From Streptomyces humidus (GTDB taxonomy: Bacteria > Actinomycetota > Actinomycetes > Streptomycetales > Streptomycetaceae), in NCBI RefSeq assembly GCF_014649655.1, contig NZ_BMTL01000011.1, forward strand, positions 62,001 through 126,000: DNA of 64,000 bases, given 5' to 3'. The notes beneath the pieces are model-generated. The model was given only the letters and a program-made list of their open reading frames with translations. It was not told where the DNA came from and made no database searches. The position numbers and the translations under genes were made by a program. Position 1 is the first letter of the stretch, and every line of letters starts with the position of its first letter. Positions 1 to 8,660 of the stretch are shown here, piece after piece.

Positions 1-859
1 GGTTGATCTGGAGGAGCAGGCTCGCCGCGATGATGCGGGGTGCGCTGTTCAGCCGGTCGAGGCGGGCCTTCTGCGCGGGGGAGAGGCGGTTCCAGGGTTC
101 CCCGGCGCTGGAGCCGGGGTATTGACGGCCCCACAGCGCGCCCGGCGAGGTGAAGACCGCTTTGGCGACGTGCTCGCCATGGGCGGCCAGGTACTGGGCG
201 GCGAGCGATCCGCCCCAGGACTGGCCGACGAGGATGATCCGGTCGGCGCCGAGTGTGCGCCGGATCGCTTCCAGGTCGGCGACCTGGCGGGCGACGGTGT
301 ATCCGGTGACGTCCCGCAGCCGGGTGGAGCGGCCGGCGCCCAGCTGGTCGTAGGAGTAGACGTCGAAGCCGTCCGCCGCGAGTTCACGCCCCCCGGTGGG
401 GACGCCCTCGCCGGGGGTGCCGGGACCGCCGTGCAGGAAGATCACCGGGGTCGGTCCGGCCTTGACCGCGGCGGGGACGTGGACGTAGGCGATGCGTGAA
501 CCGGTCGGCAGATCCCAGAACCGGACGCCGGGCGGGGCGGGGGCGGCCGTCGTGGTGGGCATCGGATGCAGGACGGTGACGGCGGCGAGGACGGCGACGG
601 CCGCGGTCAGGCCGGCCGTGAGGAACGCGGAGGCCCGCAGGGCCGGGCGGCGGTCGAGGCCGAACAGGGCGAACGCCGCCCGGCCCAGCAGCCCGCCGGC
701 CAGGGCGCCGCAGACGAGACCGGCGATGACCAGGACCGGCACGCTCGCGGCGACGAACGCCGCGGCGAGGAAACCGGCCACCGCCACGGCGGGGGTCAGC
801 AAGAGCGCCAGGACCAACAGGACCCCACCGACGACACGGTGCAGAAGTATGCGTGACAT
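1..859 (-). CDS. alpha/beta hydrolase (proline iminopeptidase-like), 3' end cut off by window
   Basis: At least 286 codons are visible; the gene runs off the left edge. The ATG at 859 is chosen because it opens directly into a hydrophobic N-terminus (MSRILLHRVVGGVLLVLALL) followed by further hydrophobic stretches to about residue 100, so the enzyme is probably membrane-anchored with an extracytoplasmic catalytic domain. The alpha/beta-hydrolase core starts near residue 115 and shows the oxyanion motif HGGPGTPGEG, the strand-turn YDQLGAGRS and the nucleophile elbow GQSWGGS, a pattern typical of proline iminopeptidases and related esterases. The catalytic acid and histidine lie beyond the edge. 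Substrate cannot be told. It is followed on the same strand by a two-component pair, but a gap of about 120 bases separates them. Confidence 0.85.
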   Translation of the reverse strand, partial: MSRILLHRVVGGVLLVLALLLTPAVAVAGFLAAAFVAASVPVLVIAGLVCGALAGGLLGRAAFALFGLDRRPALRASAFLTAGLTAAVAVLAAVTVLHPMPTTTAAPAPPGVRFWDLPTGSRIAYVHVPAAVKAGPTPVIFLHGGPGTPGEGVPTGGRELAADGFDVYSYDQLGAGRSTRLRDVTGYTVARQVADLEAIRRTLGADRIILVGQSWGGSLAAQYLAAHGEHVAKAVFTSPGALWGRQYPGSSAGEPWNRLSPAQKARLDRLNSAPRIIAASLLLQIN

Positions 860-980
860 GCCTTCGAGGCTAGGAAGCCGACGCGGGCGATCCGTCCGGC
901 TCAGGGACGGTCCCGCCGCGTGCGAGGGCCGCCCTGCGGCGGGGTGTCACCCCCACCTCACGGCGGGGCGCCGACCCACC

Positions 981-1640
981 TCACGGCCCGCTGCCGGGCC
1001 GGATCAGCCCCGTCTCGTACGCGGCGATCGTCGCCTGCACCCGGTCGCGTACGCCGAGCTTGCCGAGGAGCACGGAGACGTGGTCCTTCACGGTGGGCGG
1101 ACTCACCCCCAGCACCGCCGCGATCTCCGCGTTGGACAGCCCCCGCGCGACCTGCCGCAGCACCTCCGTCTCGCGCGGGGTGAGCAGGTCGAGGCGGGCC
1201 GTGTCGAGCGGACCGGGCCCGTCCGTGAACCGGTCGATCAGCCTGCGCGTCACCGCCGGATCGAGCAGCGCGGCGCCCCCGTGGACCACCCGTACCGCGT
1301 CGATCACCCGCTCCGGCTCGGCGTCCTTGAGCAGGAAACCGGCGGCCCCGGCGCGCAGCGCGGCGAACAGGTACTCGTCGAGACCGAAGGTGGTGAGCAC
1401 CAGAACACGGGTCGCGGGGCTGCGTTCGGTGATCGCGGCGGTCGCCGCGAGCCCGCCGATCCCCGGCATGCGGACATCCATCAGCGCGACGTCCGGCCGC
1501 GCCGACAGCGCGAGTTCGACCGCCGTGTCGCCGTCCGCCGCCTGCCCGACGACGCACAGGTCGGGTTCCGCGTCGAGGATCGCCGCGATCCCGGCCCGTA
1601 CGACCGCCTGGTCGTCCGCGACGGTCACTCTGATCGCCAT
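981..1640 (-). CDS. NarL/LuxR-family response regulator
   Basis: 219 aa. The receiver domain (residues 4-120) carries the acidic pair VADD, phospho-acceptor Asp55 in LMDVRMPG, the Thr of LTTFG and the conserved Lys of LLKDA. A LuxR-type HTH follows (LTPRETEVLRQVARGLSNAE ... VSPPTVKDHV). The ATG at 1640 begins right at the beta-1 strand and gives a 16-base overlap with the sensor kinase gene just upstream; an in-frame ATG seven codons earlier is possible but adds only a short unconserved tail. It is almost certainly co-transcribed and cognate with the kinase at 1625-3652. Target genes are unknown. Confidence 0.93.
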   Translation of the reverse strand: MAIRVTVADDQAVVRAGIAAILDAEPDLCVVGQAADGDTAVELALSARPDVALMDVRMPGIGGLAATAAITERSPATRVLVLTTFGLDEYLFAALRAGAAGFLLKDAEPERVIDAVRVVHGGAALLDPAVTRRLIDRFTDGPGPLDTARLDLLTPRETEVLRQVARGLSNAEIAAVLGVSPPTVKDHVSVLLGKLGVRDRVQATIAAYETGLIRPGSGP

Positions 1641-3652
1641 GGGAACGCCTGCGGGAGCCACACGTGTACCGCACCGTGGTCGGTCGTCGAGAGGGTACCG
1701 CCGGCGACGTCCGCGAGAGCGCGCAGCCGCCGCTCCACCGCGGGAACGGCGGGCACCGGACCGGAGACCTCCACGCCGTCGGGGAGCGTGCGCACGGTGA
1801 GAGTGGCGCCCACGGCCATGAGCGCGGAGGCGGTCCGGTACGCGAAGACCTCCACGGCGGCGGGCAGCGGACGGCGGGCTCCGACGTACCGGACGACGGC
1901 GCCGTGGCGCGCGGCCAGCGCGGTGATCCCGGACACGGTGGGCGGAGGAGCGTCGTCGTCGGCGTCCCCCGCGCGCAGCCCGGACAGCACGTCCCGCAGA
2001 GCGGTCAGTCCGGCGCGGGCCTCTTCCCGCACGGCCCGCAGGTCCCTCTCCTCCGCCGCGGCGACGACCGCCCGCGTGTGCCGGAGCGCCGTGTCCCGCA
2101 GCCCGGTGGCGAACAGCAGACGCTGCGCGGACGCCGCCGCGTCGGCGTCCCCGTCGAGCAGGACCCGCCGCCGGGCGTCCGCGGCCCCCAGCCGCTCATG
2201 CCGCCGGGCGGTCCGGCGCCCCCACGACCAGACGGCGAGGGCGGGCAGGGCCAGCACGCCCGCCAGTACGGCCCAGGCCGCCGTACGGCTGCCGGTGATG
2301 CCGCTGCCGCTCGCCAGCGCGAGCCCGCCCACGGCGGCCACGGCGAGCGGCGCGAACAGGCCTCGGCGCCACGGCAGACGCACTCCGACGCTGTGGACGA
2401 GCGTCAGCTCGACCCAGCCGTACACCAGGAAGACGTCGCTCACCGGCGGCTGGGTCCAGCCGGTCCGGTCGCAGGCCCACCACAGCAGCAGCGCCGACAG
2501 CACCGCCGCGAGCGCGCGGCCGGGCGCCCGTGAGCGCCAGGCCAGCGGCACGGCGTGCAGGCCCGACACCACGACGGTCACCAGCGCGGGCAGCAGGCCG
2601 CCGAACGGGGCCGGGACGTCGGCCGACAGCAGGCTCGCACCGAGCGACAGCGCGATCGCCAGGGCCACCAGCGCGTAGTCGAGCGCGGTCGTCCCGCGCC
2701 AGGCGGGCCGCCGACGGAGGGGAAGAACCGTCGCCGCAGGCAGCGAGGCCCGCACGCTCCAGCCCTCTCGACCGCCTTGCCCCACGGGTCCCACGGGTCC
2801 CGCGCGGAACGTCCCGCCCGTCGCCGTGACCGTGGCAGCCAGCCCCGCGAGACCGCGCCCGGTCCCGAGGCCCGGTTCGACCGCCGTACCGCCGTCGTCC
2901 GTGACGGTGACGACGAACAGGCGATCGCCGCCGGCCCGTACGGCCTTGTCCCGGTCGTCCGTCGGCTCGATCCGGACGCGCACGGTCGCGCCGTCGGCGT
3001 ACCGGGCCGCGTTGGTCAACGCCTCCCGGACGACCCGGTACGTCGCTTCCGCACTGCTCGCCGGCGCCTTGTCGACGGTGCGCCGGTAGTCCACCGCGTG
3101 CGCGGCGGCCAGCGCGTCGACCTCGGCGAAGCCGGCCGCGGTCGCGTCCAGCCCGGTGAGGCGCTCCAGTTCGCGGACGGCCTCCCGGCCCGCCTCGCCG
3201 GCGTGGCGCAGCGCGTCACCGGTCCGTTCCCGGTCGGCGAGCCTGAGCGCGGCGCCCGCGGACACCACGATCCCGGTCAGCCGATGCGCCGCCACGTCGT
3301 GCAGCTCCGCCGCCAGCCGGTCCCGTTCCGCCAGCGCCGCGAACAGCGGGACCGCCGCCGTGCCGGCCTCGTAGTCCGCCAGCGCGGACCGGCGGGCCGA
3401 CCGGTGCCGACGTGAGCGGCCCGTCGCCCGGACGACCGCCACCACCCCACCGGCCGTCAGCGCGACCCCCGCCACGAAGTGGGGCGGCCGACCGCGTACG
3501 GCGGGGATCGCGGCGACGGCCAGCGTGAGCACGACGGCTGCCGTGAGGGAGGAACCCGCGGTCCTGCGGACGGCCAGCAGATGGACCGTGACCAGCGCGC
3601 AGACCGCCGCGACGAGGAAGAGCACCCCCACGTGCCCCGCGAAGCCGTTCAT
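1625..3652 (-). CDS. membrane sensor histidine kinase with a second, H-box-less kinase-like module
   Basis: 675 aa from an ATG at 3652 that opens with a transmembrane helix (MNGFAGHVGVLFLVAAVCAL). Module 1: membrane helices to residue 75, a HisKA_3 H-box with His118 (LAAELHDVAAHRL), an N-box (REALTNAARY) and a G-box (GTGRGLAGL). Module 2 begins near residue 280: five or six more hydrophobic helices, then a cytoplasmic region with a dimerisation-like helix (RDTALRHTRAVVAAAEERDL) and an ATPase-like C-terminus, but without a clear H-box His-Asp/Glu motif or N-box. Typical NarL-partner kinases have one module and about 400 residues, so this looks like a tandem fusion whose second half may be a regulatory pseudo-kinase. 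It overlaps the response regulator gene by 16 bases. Confidence 0.88.
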   Translation of the reverse strand: MNGFAGHVGVLFLVAAVCALVTVHLLAVRRTAGSSLTAAVVLTLAVAAIPAVRGRPPHFVAGVALTAGGVVAVVRATGRSRRHRSARRSALADYEAGTAAVPLFAALAERDRLAAELHDVAAHRLTGIVVSAGAALRLADRERTGDALRHAGEAGREAVRELERLTGLDATAAGFAEVDALAAAHAVDYRRTVDKAPASSAEATYRVVREALTNAARYADGATVRVRIEPTDDRDKAVRAGGDRLFVVTVTDDGGTAVEPGLGTGRGLAGLAATVTATGGTFRAGPVGPVGQGGREGWSVRASLPAATVLPLRRRPAWRGTTALDYALVALAIALSLGASLLSADVPAPFGGLLPALVTVVVSGLHAVPLAWRSRAPGRALAAVLSALLLWWACDRTGWTQPPVSDVFLVYGWVELTLVHSVGVRLPWRRGLFAPLAVAAVGGLALASGSGITGSRTAAWAVLAGVLALPALAVWSWGRRTARRHERLGAADARRRVLLDGDADAAASAQRLLFATGLRDTALRHTRAVVAAAEERDLRAVREEARAGLTALRDVLSGLRAGDADDDAPPPTVSGITALAARHGAVVRYVGARRPLPAAVEVFAYRTASALMAVGATLTVRTLPDGVEVSGPVPAVPAVERRLRALADVAGGTLSTTDHGAVHVWLPQAFPWRSE

Positions 3653-3900
3653 CGCACCACGCCGACGGCGGGCGACCGCTCGACGCTCTCCACTCCGGCA
3701 GACTAACCCGGCTTTCCCGGTCGGGGTGATGAGACGTCGTCGACCGTCGACCGTCGACCGGTGCGTGGGCGGGGTGTTCGCACCGCTCAGGCTGCTGGGG
3801 GAATCGGTGGAGCCGCTTCTCCAGGAGAACACCCCTTGTGCCGTAGTGCAGTTACTCCTTCGGAGCGGATCTCGGGACCGCACCGGCTTAAGCTGCGGGC

Positions 3901-4404
3901 GTGGATTACAGCGAACTCGAGGCGGACGTCCTCCGGTTGATCGTCGGGGCCACCGAGGCCGATGTCCGTGCCTTCGGCGAGGAGACGGTCACCCGTCTGG
4001 TGCGGCCGGAACTGCTGCGCGGTGCGGCCGAGGACGAACTCACCGAAGAGGCCCGTGCGGCACTCACCTCCGCCTGCCTGAACGTCCTGACGATCAGCGC
4101 CGCCGAGCTGCACGACAAGCTTGCGACGATCTATGACGGCATCCTGGTCGACGACGATCTGGACCCCGGAGTCCTCACCGCCGTCAGCGCGTTGGCGCAC
4201 TGGCAGAGCTACCTGGAGCAGAACCGGCGCGGCGAGCTCTACGAACTCGCCATCCGTTCCATCGAGGACGTCGACCACGAGGTGTCCGCGGATCTCGGCG
4301 ACTTCCTCGCCACACCGGAGACGGCCGCCGAGTACGAGCGCATCCGCCGGCTGCTGGACCCCGGCGCTGTTCAGTCCCCGGCCCGTATCAGCCCGCTCTC
4401 GTAG
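3901..4404 (+). CDS. conserved-looking hypothetical protein, 167 aa
   Basis: I do not recognise this family. The protein is acidic, mostly helical in composition, soluble, without signal peptide, cysteine motif or membrane segment; it contains AHWQSYLEQNRRGELYEL and a C-terminal DLGDFLATPETAAEYERIRR. The start is GTG at 3901. A -10-like hexamer TAAGCT lies at 3889-3894, so a transcript would begin at or next to the start codon, suggesting a leaderless mRNA; no -35 is obvious. Its last 34 bases overlap the 3' end of the convergent response-regulator gene. Good codon bias supports a real gene. Confidence 0.75.
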   Translation: MDYSELEADVLRLIVGATEADVRAFGEETVTRLVRPELLRGAAEDELTEEARAALTSACLNVLTISAAELHDKLATIYDGILVDDDLDPGVLTAVSALAHWQSYLEQNRRGELYELAIRSIEDVDHEVSADLGDFLATPETAAEYERIRRLLDPGAVQSPARISPLS

Positions 4405-5057
4405 GCGAAGATCACTGCGTGGACACGGTCGCGGAGGCCGAGTTTGGTCAGGATGCGGCCGAGGTGGGTCTTGACGGTCGTCTCCCCGACGAAGAGGCGG
4501 TCGGCGATCTCGCCGTTGGCCAGTCCCCGGGCGACCAGGGCGAGGACTTCCCGTTCCCGCCCGGTGAGCGCGGCCAGGCGGCTGCGCTGGGCGGGCGCGG
4601 ACGTGGGGGCTTGCAGGACGAAGCGTTCGACCAGGCGCCGGGTGAGTGAGGGCGCCACCATGACCTCGCCCCGCAGCACTGCCCGGACGGTCACCAGGAT
4701 CTCCTCGGCGGGGGCGTCCTTGACGAGGAAGCCGTTCGCGCCGGCGCGCAGGGCCGCGTAGGCGTACTCGTCGAGGTCGAAGGTGGTGACGACGACGATG
4801 CGGGGCCCGTGGGGCTGCGCGCAGAGGTGTTCGGTCGCGGCGAGCCCGTCCAGACCGGGCATGCGTACGTCCATCAGGACGAGGTCCGGCTCCAGGGCGG
4901 CCACGCCCGCGATCGCCGCGTCGCCGTCGGCGGCCTCGCCCACCACGGTGAGGTCGGGCTGGCTGTCGATGACCATGCGCAGTCCCATCCGGATCAGTTC
5001 CTGGTCGTCGCAGATCAGCACCCGGGACGGTGACGGGGTGGGGATCGGACCGGTCAT
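4371..5057 (-). CDS. NarL/LuxR-family response regulator
   Basis: 228 aa. The receiver domain has the acidic pair CDDQE, phospho-acceptor Asp63 in LMDVRMPG, Thr in VTTFDLDEY and Lys in FLVKDAPAE; the LuxR HTH is LTGREREVLALVARGLANGE followed by VGETTVKTHLGRILTKLGLRD. The ATG at 5057 overlaps the stop of the upstream kinase as ATGA (5054-5057), the classic translational coupling of cognate two-component genes. The 3' end overlaps the convergent gene at 3901-4404. Confidence 0.95.
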   Translation of the reverse strand: MTGPIPTPSPSRVLICDDQELIRMGLRMVIDSQPDLTVVGEAADGDAAIAGVAALEPDLVLMDVRMPGLDGLAATEHLCAQPHGPRIVVVTTFDLDEYAYAALRAGANGFLVKDAPAEEILVTVRAVLRGEVMVAPSLTRRLVERFVLQAPTSAPAQRSRLAALTGREREVLALVARGLANGEIADRLFVGETTVKTHLGRILTKLGLRDRVHAVIFAYESGLIRAGD

Positions 5058-6331
5058 GGGATCACCGTGGTGGGCTCGGGCTCGGTGGGGTGCAGGGAGG
5101 CGGTGACCCGGTAGCCCCCGTCGGGGGTGGGCCCGGCGTCGACGCTCCCGCCGTACAGAGCGGCGCGCTCGCGCATGCCGGTGAGGCCGTGACCGCAGGA
5201 GGGCAGTCGGGCGGGGTGCTCCGGGACGGCTCCCCCGTCGGCTCCGGCCGAGTTCTCCACCCTGACGCGGACCACCCGTCCGGGCCCCTCGGTACCGGTG
5301 TCGACCCGTACGCGGATCGTGGCGTTGGGCGCCGCGTGCTTGACGACGTTGGTGAGCGCCTCCTGCACGATGCGGTAGGTCTGGACGGTGAGATCCGCCG
5401 CGAGGCCGGCTGGATCTCCGCGCAGGTCCAGCCGGGCGCGCGTGCCGTTCGTGTCGAGGCGCCCGACCAGCCGCCGCAGATCGGCCGAGAGGGACTCGCC
5501 GGCCCCACTGTCGCCGGGTCCGGGTCCTGGTCCCGGGGCGCCGGACGGGGCGTCCGCGTCGGGGGTGCGCAGCACTTCCAGCAGCCGGCGCAGTTCGTCC
5601 AGGGCCTCGCGGCCGGTCGCGCTGATGACACCGAGGGTGCGCTCGACGACCGTGGGGTCGTGCCGCATCAGCCTGCCGCCCTCGGCGTTCAGCACCATCA
5701 CGCTCACGCTGTGTGCGAGGAGGTCGTGGATCTCGCGCGCGATGCGAGCCCGCTCCTCGGCGACGGCGACCCGGGTCAGGGCGACGCGCTCCGACTCGGC
5801 GAGCGCGGCCCGCCGCTCGAACTCGGCGATATAGGCGCGCCGGGCCCGGACGTACTCGCCGAACACCCAGGCTCCGGCCAGCAGCAGCCCCACCGCGAGC
5901 GGGGTGAGCCAGGCACCGTGGGCGCCCGGGCCCCCGTAGTCCCGCTGCCAGGCGGGAATCCACAGAACAACGCAGCCGGCGGCACAGATCACCGTCGCCG
6001 CGGCGGCCCGGCGCCGGCCACGCACCGTGAGGGTGGCGAGGACCGCGGCCAGGGCGACGGCGCCGCGTCCCGGTTCCTGTCCCCACACCTGCCCGAGATA
6101 CTGCGCCCAGAACGCGGCCGTCACCAGGGCCGCGACGAGCACCGGCCGACGGCGGCGCCACAGCAGGGGCAGCACCAGGGCGGCGTACACGCCCGCCTGC
6201 ACCCAGACGGGGCGCCAGCCCGGTTGGGTGCGGATCACCGGGGGCACGGCAACCAGTACGACCAGCAGCAGGTCCGTCAGCCACGGATGTCCGCGCCGCA
6301 TGCGGGGCAGGGTCTCGATCAGCCGTTGCAC
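5054..6331 (-). CDS. NarL-type sensor histidine kinase
   Basis: 425 aa. Four to five membrane helices occupy residues 18-155 with very short loops, so the signal is probably sensed in or at the membrane. A coiled linker (YVRARRAYIAEFERRAALAE) leads to the HisKA_3 H-box with His202 (RIAREIHDLLAHSVSVMVL), then a HATPase domain with N-box VQEALTNVVKHA and G-box CGHGLTGMRERA. A Gly/Pro-rich insert lies between dimerisation and ATPase domains. It is coupled by ATGA overlap to the response regulator downstream. Organisation resembles Streptomyces DesK/LiaS-like kinases; the stimulus is unknown. Confidence 0.94.
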   Translation of the reverse strand: MQRLIETLPRMRRGHPWLTDLLLVVLVAVPPVIRTQPGWRPVWVQAGVYAALVLPLLWRRRRPVLVAALVTAAFWAQYLGQVWGQEPGRGAVALAAVLATLTVRGRRRAAAATVICAAGCVVLWIPAWQRDYGGPGAHGAWLTPLAVGLLLAGAWVFGEYVRARRAYIAEFERRAALAESERVALTRVAVAEERARIAREIHDLLAHSVSVMVLNAEGGRLMRHDPTVVERTLGVISATGREALDELRRLLEVLRTPDADAPSGAPGPGPGPGDSGAGESLSADLRRLVGRLDTNGTRARLDLRGDPAGLAADLTVQTYRIVQEALTNVVKHAAPNATIRVRVDTGTEGPGRVVRVRVENSAGADGGAVPEHPARLPSCGHGLTGMRERAALYGGSVDAGPTPDGGYRVTASLHPTEPEPTTVIP

Positions 6332-6454
6332 CGCCTCACGCTACGTCCGGGGCCCGCTCCCCGGCATCGTCCTGGCGGGCGTCACGGGGTCCTCCCGCAG
6401 TCGTACGGACACCGGCCGGGGGTACGACGTGCGGCCACCCGGGGCGTTTCCACC

Positions 6455-7030
6455 ATGGCCTCCATGTCGATCACCACCGAGTTTTTCAGGCGGCCCCTCA
6501 TGACCGGTGCCGTGGCGGCCAGTTCACGACGACTGGCGTACGCGATGACCGAGGGCATCGGCCTGGAGCAGGCCCGTACCGTTGTCGAACTCGGTCCGGG
6601 GACCGGGGTGTTCACGGACGCGATCCTCGCCCGGCTCGCCTGCGACGCACGGCTTGTCGCCGTCGAGCTCAACCCGGTGCTCGCCGCCCGGCTGTCGGCC
6701 ACCCGGCGCGACACACGCCTGACCGTGGTGCGTGGTTCGGCGGCCGACCCGGCCGTCGTGGCCGGCGAACCGGTCGACGCGGTGGTCTCCGGGCTGCCGT
6801 GGACGGTCATGCCGCAGGACCGGCGCGGGCGCATCCTGGATGCCGTGACCGAAGTCCTCGCGCCCGGTGGCCGGTTCACCACCTTCGCCTACCTGCACGC
6901 GGCCTGGACCCCGCCCGCCCGTCACTTCACCGCCGAACTGGCCTGCCGTTTCGACCGGTTGGAACGCTCGAAGACCGTGTGGGCGAACCTGCCGCCCGCT
7001 TTCGTGCACCGGGCCACCCGGCGCCCGTGA
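6455..7030 (+). CDS. SAM-dependent methyltransferase (phospholipid N-methyltransferase-like)
   Basis: 191 aa. The N-terminus MASMSITTEFFRRPLMTGAV and the following RRLAYAM are typical of the PmtA / rRNA-adenine-dimethylase-like branch; SAM motif I is VELGPGTGVFTDAIL, motif II acidic LVAVELNPVLA, motif IV SGLPWTVMP. In this family the pattern S-G-L-P is used by phospholipid-type enzymes whereas rRNA dimethylases use N-L/I-P-Y. It may methylate phosphatidylethanolamine or a related amphiphile at the membrane face; substrate is inferred. An ATG three codons further in (6464) is an alternative start. It stands alone, divergent from the kinase at 5054-6331. Confidence 0.85.
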   Translation: MASMSITTEFFRRPLMTGAVAASSRRLAYAMTEGIGLEQARTVVELGPGTGVFTDAILARLACDARLVAVELNPVLAARLSATRRDTRLTVVRGSAADPAVVAGEPVDAVVSGLPWTVMPQDRRGRILDAVTEVLAPGGRFTTFAYLHAAWTPPARHFTAELACRFDRLERSKTVWANLPPAFVHRATRRP

Positions 7031-7078
7031 CCGCGAGCAGACCCGCGAGAACGAGGCCCCCGACCGGGAGGGGCAGTG

Positions 7079-7155
7079 TGATCGGCAGGGCAGCCAAGAC
7101 CCTCACGGGACTCATGATCCGTCGGCCGTGGCTTCGAGTCCCACCCGTGTGGAGA
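7079..7155 (+). tRNA. tRNA-like remnant (Met/CAT-like, probably a pseudo-tRNA)
   Basis: The 3' half looks like a tRNA: an anticodon loop CTCATGA at 7111-7117 with stems ACGG and CCGT nearby (one extra G breaks the 5-bp stem), a five-base variable region, a T-arm GTGGC-TTCGAGT-CCCAC (one mismatch in five pairs) and a following CCGTGTG. Ungapped comparison from memory with a Streptomyces elongator tRNA-Met 3' half gives about 33 of 46 matches from 7104. The 5' half shows only weak D-arm similarity (GGCAGGGCAG) and no acceptor strand complementary to CCGTGTG. It is therefore most likely a degenerate tRNA or a tRNA-derived attachment-site scar, not a functional tRNA. Confidence 0.3.
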
Positions 7156-7390
7156 GGGATCGCCGGCCCGCTTCTTCGGCGGCGGCCGCGAGGAGGAGGC
7201 CGACCGGGCCGGCGCTGCGGTGTTCGTCCTGCGCGGTGAGGTGCTCCCGGGCCGCGCGGGAGCGGCGTTGGATGCCGTCCGGCAGGAGGCGGCACACGTG
7301 GGGGGCGTCGAGTGCGGCCTTCAGCCGTCGATGACGGTCCGGCTCACGGCGACTCCCTGTATGTGCGGGAATGTATATCCGTACACCTGA

Positions 7391-7765
7391 TCAGTCGTCC
7401 ATCGAGGGGTGCGCTCCGGTCCGGTCCTGATGCAGGTGATCAACGTGGTCGGCGGCCTCCGGGACGGCTGCGACGGGACCGCGTCGTCCGAGGCCGGAGT
7501 CGCGGCGTCGGGTGTTGTGGCGGTGCAGCCGACGGAACAGGCCGAGGCCGGCTTCGCGTTCGCCGGCCCATGCCCTGCGGCCCTGGAGAGTCTCCCGTTC
7601 GCAGGTCGCGTCGAAGGACTCCGCGAGCACGTCGGCCGCCGAACTGCCTACGGGGCGCGTGCTCTGGGTCACGCCCGCCTGTCGGCAGGCGCCGGCGAAC
7701 GTCCGGCTCGTGCGCTGAGTCTCCCCTCCTTGGTGGAGACTGTGACCGGTGGGGTGTACGGGGCC
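7391..7765 (-). pseudogene. IS3-family transposase remnant (C-terminal third)
   Basis: The minus strand from about 7711 to 7391 reads FAGACRQAGVTQSTRPVGSS, then LAESFDATCERETLQGRRAW and FRRLHRHNTRRRDSGLGRRG. This matches the C-terminal part of the IS3-type integrase core, where the usual text is CRQAGVTQSMS.VGSSADN / LAESFNATFKRETL / YNTRRRHSRLGQRSP; the Glu of LAESF is the last residue of the DDE triad. Upstream, to about 7765, traces of the HSDxGxQYTS segment are scrambled by small indels (HSLHQGGETQRTS). The N-terminal two thirds, OrfA and terminal repeats are gone, so it is dead. Confidence 0.75.
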
Positions 7766-7891
7766 GTGGCCATCGCGGGCTCCGGGGGCAGGGCACTGTG
7801 CTGGGCATCGGTCGCTTAGGCTGGTTTCCTTGTCGCCGATGCGGAGGCGCAGGTTGCGGCGGCGTTCGCCCGCCGTCCGTCCGAGGGAGGC

Positions 7892-8581
7892 GTGCGCGTG
7901 GCAGTTGCCGGAGGCCGGCCGACGAAGCGGCTCCAGCGGGGAACTCTTTCCCAGGGGCTCATCGTGGGGACCGCGATGCGGATCCTCGACGAGGACGGGC
8001 CGGACGCGCTGACTTTCCAGCGGCTCGGCAAGGAGCTGTCCTCCTCCGCGACCGCCGTCTACCGGTACTTCGCGAGCCGGGACCACCTCATGGTCGCCGT
8101 CGCGGACGAGCTCGACAGGATCTCCCTGGAGGGGTACGAGCGGCACGAGTCGTGGACCGAGTCGCTGCGGGACCTGGCGATCCGTGCCTGGAACACCGCG
8201 CTGGACCACCCGGCGGCCGCCGCGCTCTGCATGGGGAGGGTCACCCGGGGCGCCCACGAGCTGCGCGCCGTCGACGCCGTCCTGGAAGCGTTCCACCGCG
8301 GCGGCTGGCGCGGCCGGGCGGCGGTCCTGCACTACCAGGCGTACTCGAACTTCGTCCTCGCCGCCGCGAGCAACAACGCCTGGCGACTGGTCAACCAGCG
8401 GTTCGGCGCCGAGGTGAACTGGGTGCAGGAATACCAGTCGGCGGATCCTGACGCGTACCCCTACGCCGAGGCGGCGAAGGAGTACCTGCGCACCGTCGAC
8501 ATGACCGCCGTCTTCCACCGCCAGACGGACATACTCCTGGCGGCGCTCGAGGCGGAATCGGCGACGCTCCCGCGCGACTGA
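7892..8581 (+). CDS. TetR-family transcriptional regulator
   Basis: 229 aa starting at GTG 7892 (a second GTG two codons on is possible). An N-terminal HTH is visible: LIVGTAMRILDEDGPDALTF followed by RLGKELSSSATAVYRYFASR, the recognition-helix signature of TetR proteins, then a TetR_C-type effector domain (HYQAYSNFVLAAASNN). It lies immediately upstream of, and in the same direction as, the oligopeptide transporter operon that starts at 8790, with an operator-like dyad at 8661-8679 between them. It is a plausible local regulator of that operon, perhaps responding to a transported amide or peptide. Confidence 0.9.
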   Translation: MRVAVAGGRPTKRLQRGTLSQGLIVGTAMRILDEDGPDALTFQRLGKELSSSATAVYRYFASRDHLMVAVADELDRISLEGYERHESWTESLRDLAIRAWNTALDHPAAAALCMGRVTRGAHELRAVDAVLEAFHRGGWRGRAAVLHYQAYSNFVLAAASNNAWRLVNQRFGAEVNWVQEYQSADPDAYPYAEAAKEYLRTVDMTAVFHRQTDILLAALEAESATLPRD

Positions 8582-8660
8582 CACGCGTCACTCTTCGCGT
8601 CACCGCCCCGCGGCGTTCTCGTGGCCGAAACCTGTCGCAAGGGGTGCGTTCACACAAAGA

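Larger units (their letters stand above)
7031..7891. other. 861-base stretch without intact gene
   Basis: Between the methyltransferase and the TetR gene no reading frame looks functional. The stretch holds a tRNA-like sequence (7079-7155) and a decayed IS3-family transposase fragment (7391-7765). The piece 7160-7388 has an open minus-strand frame but no credible start or known motif. Together these suggest an old insertion site. Confidence 0.6.

Noticed and set aside
492..2678. Very long plus-strand open frame opposite the hydrolase and kinase genes
   Set aside because: Arg/Ala/Pro-rich composition without domains; it is a GC-driven shadow of three well-supported minus-strand genes.
7112..7297. 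Small minus-strand frame (about 61-90 residues, ends TRVGLEATADGS)
   Set aside because: No upstream start with ribosome-binding site, no recognisable family, and it covers the tRNA-like sequence.
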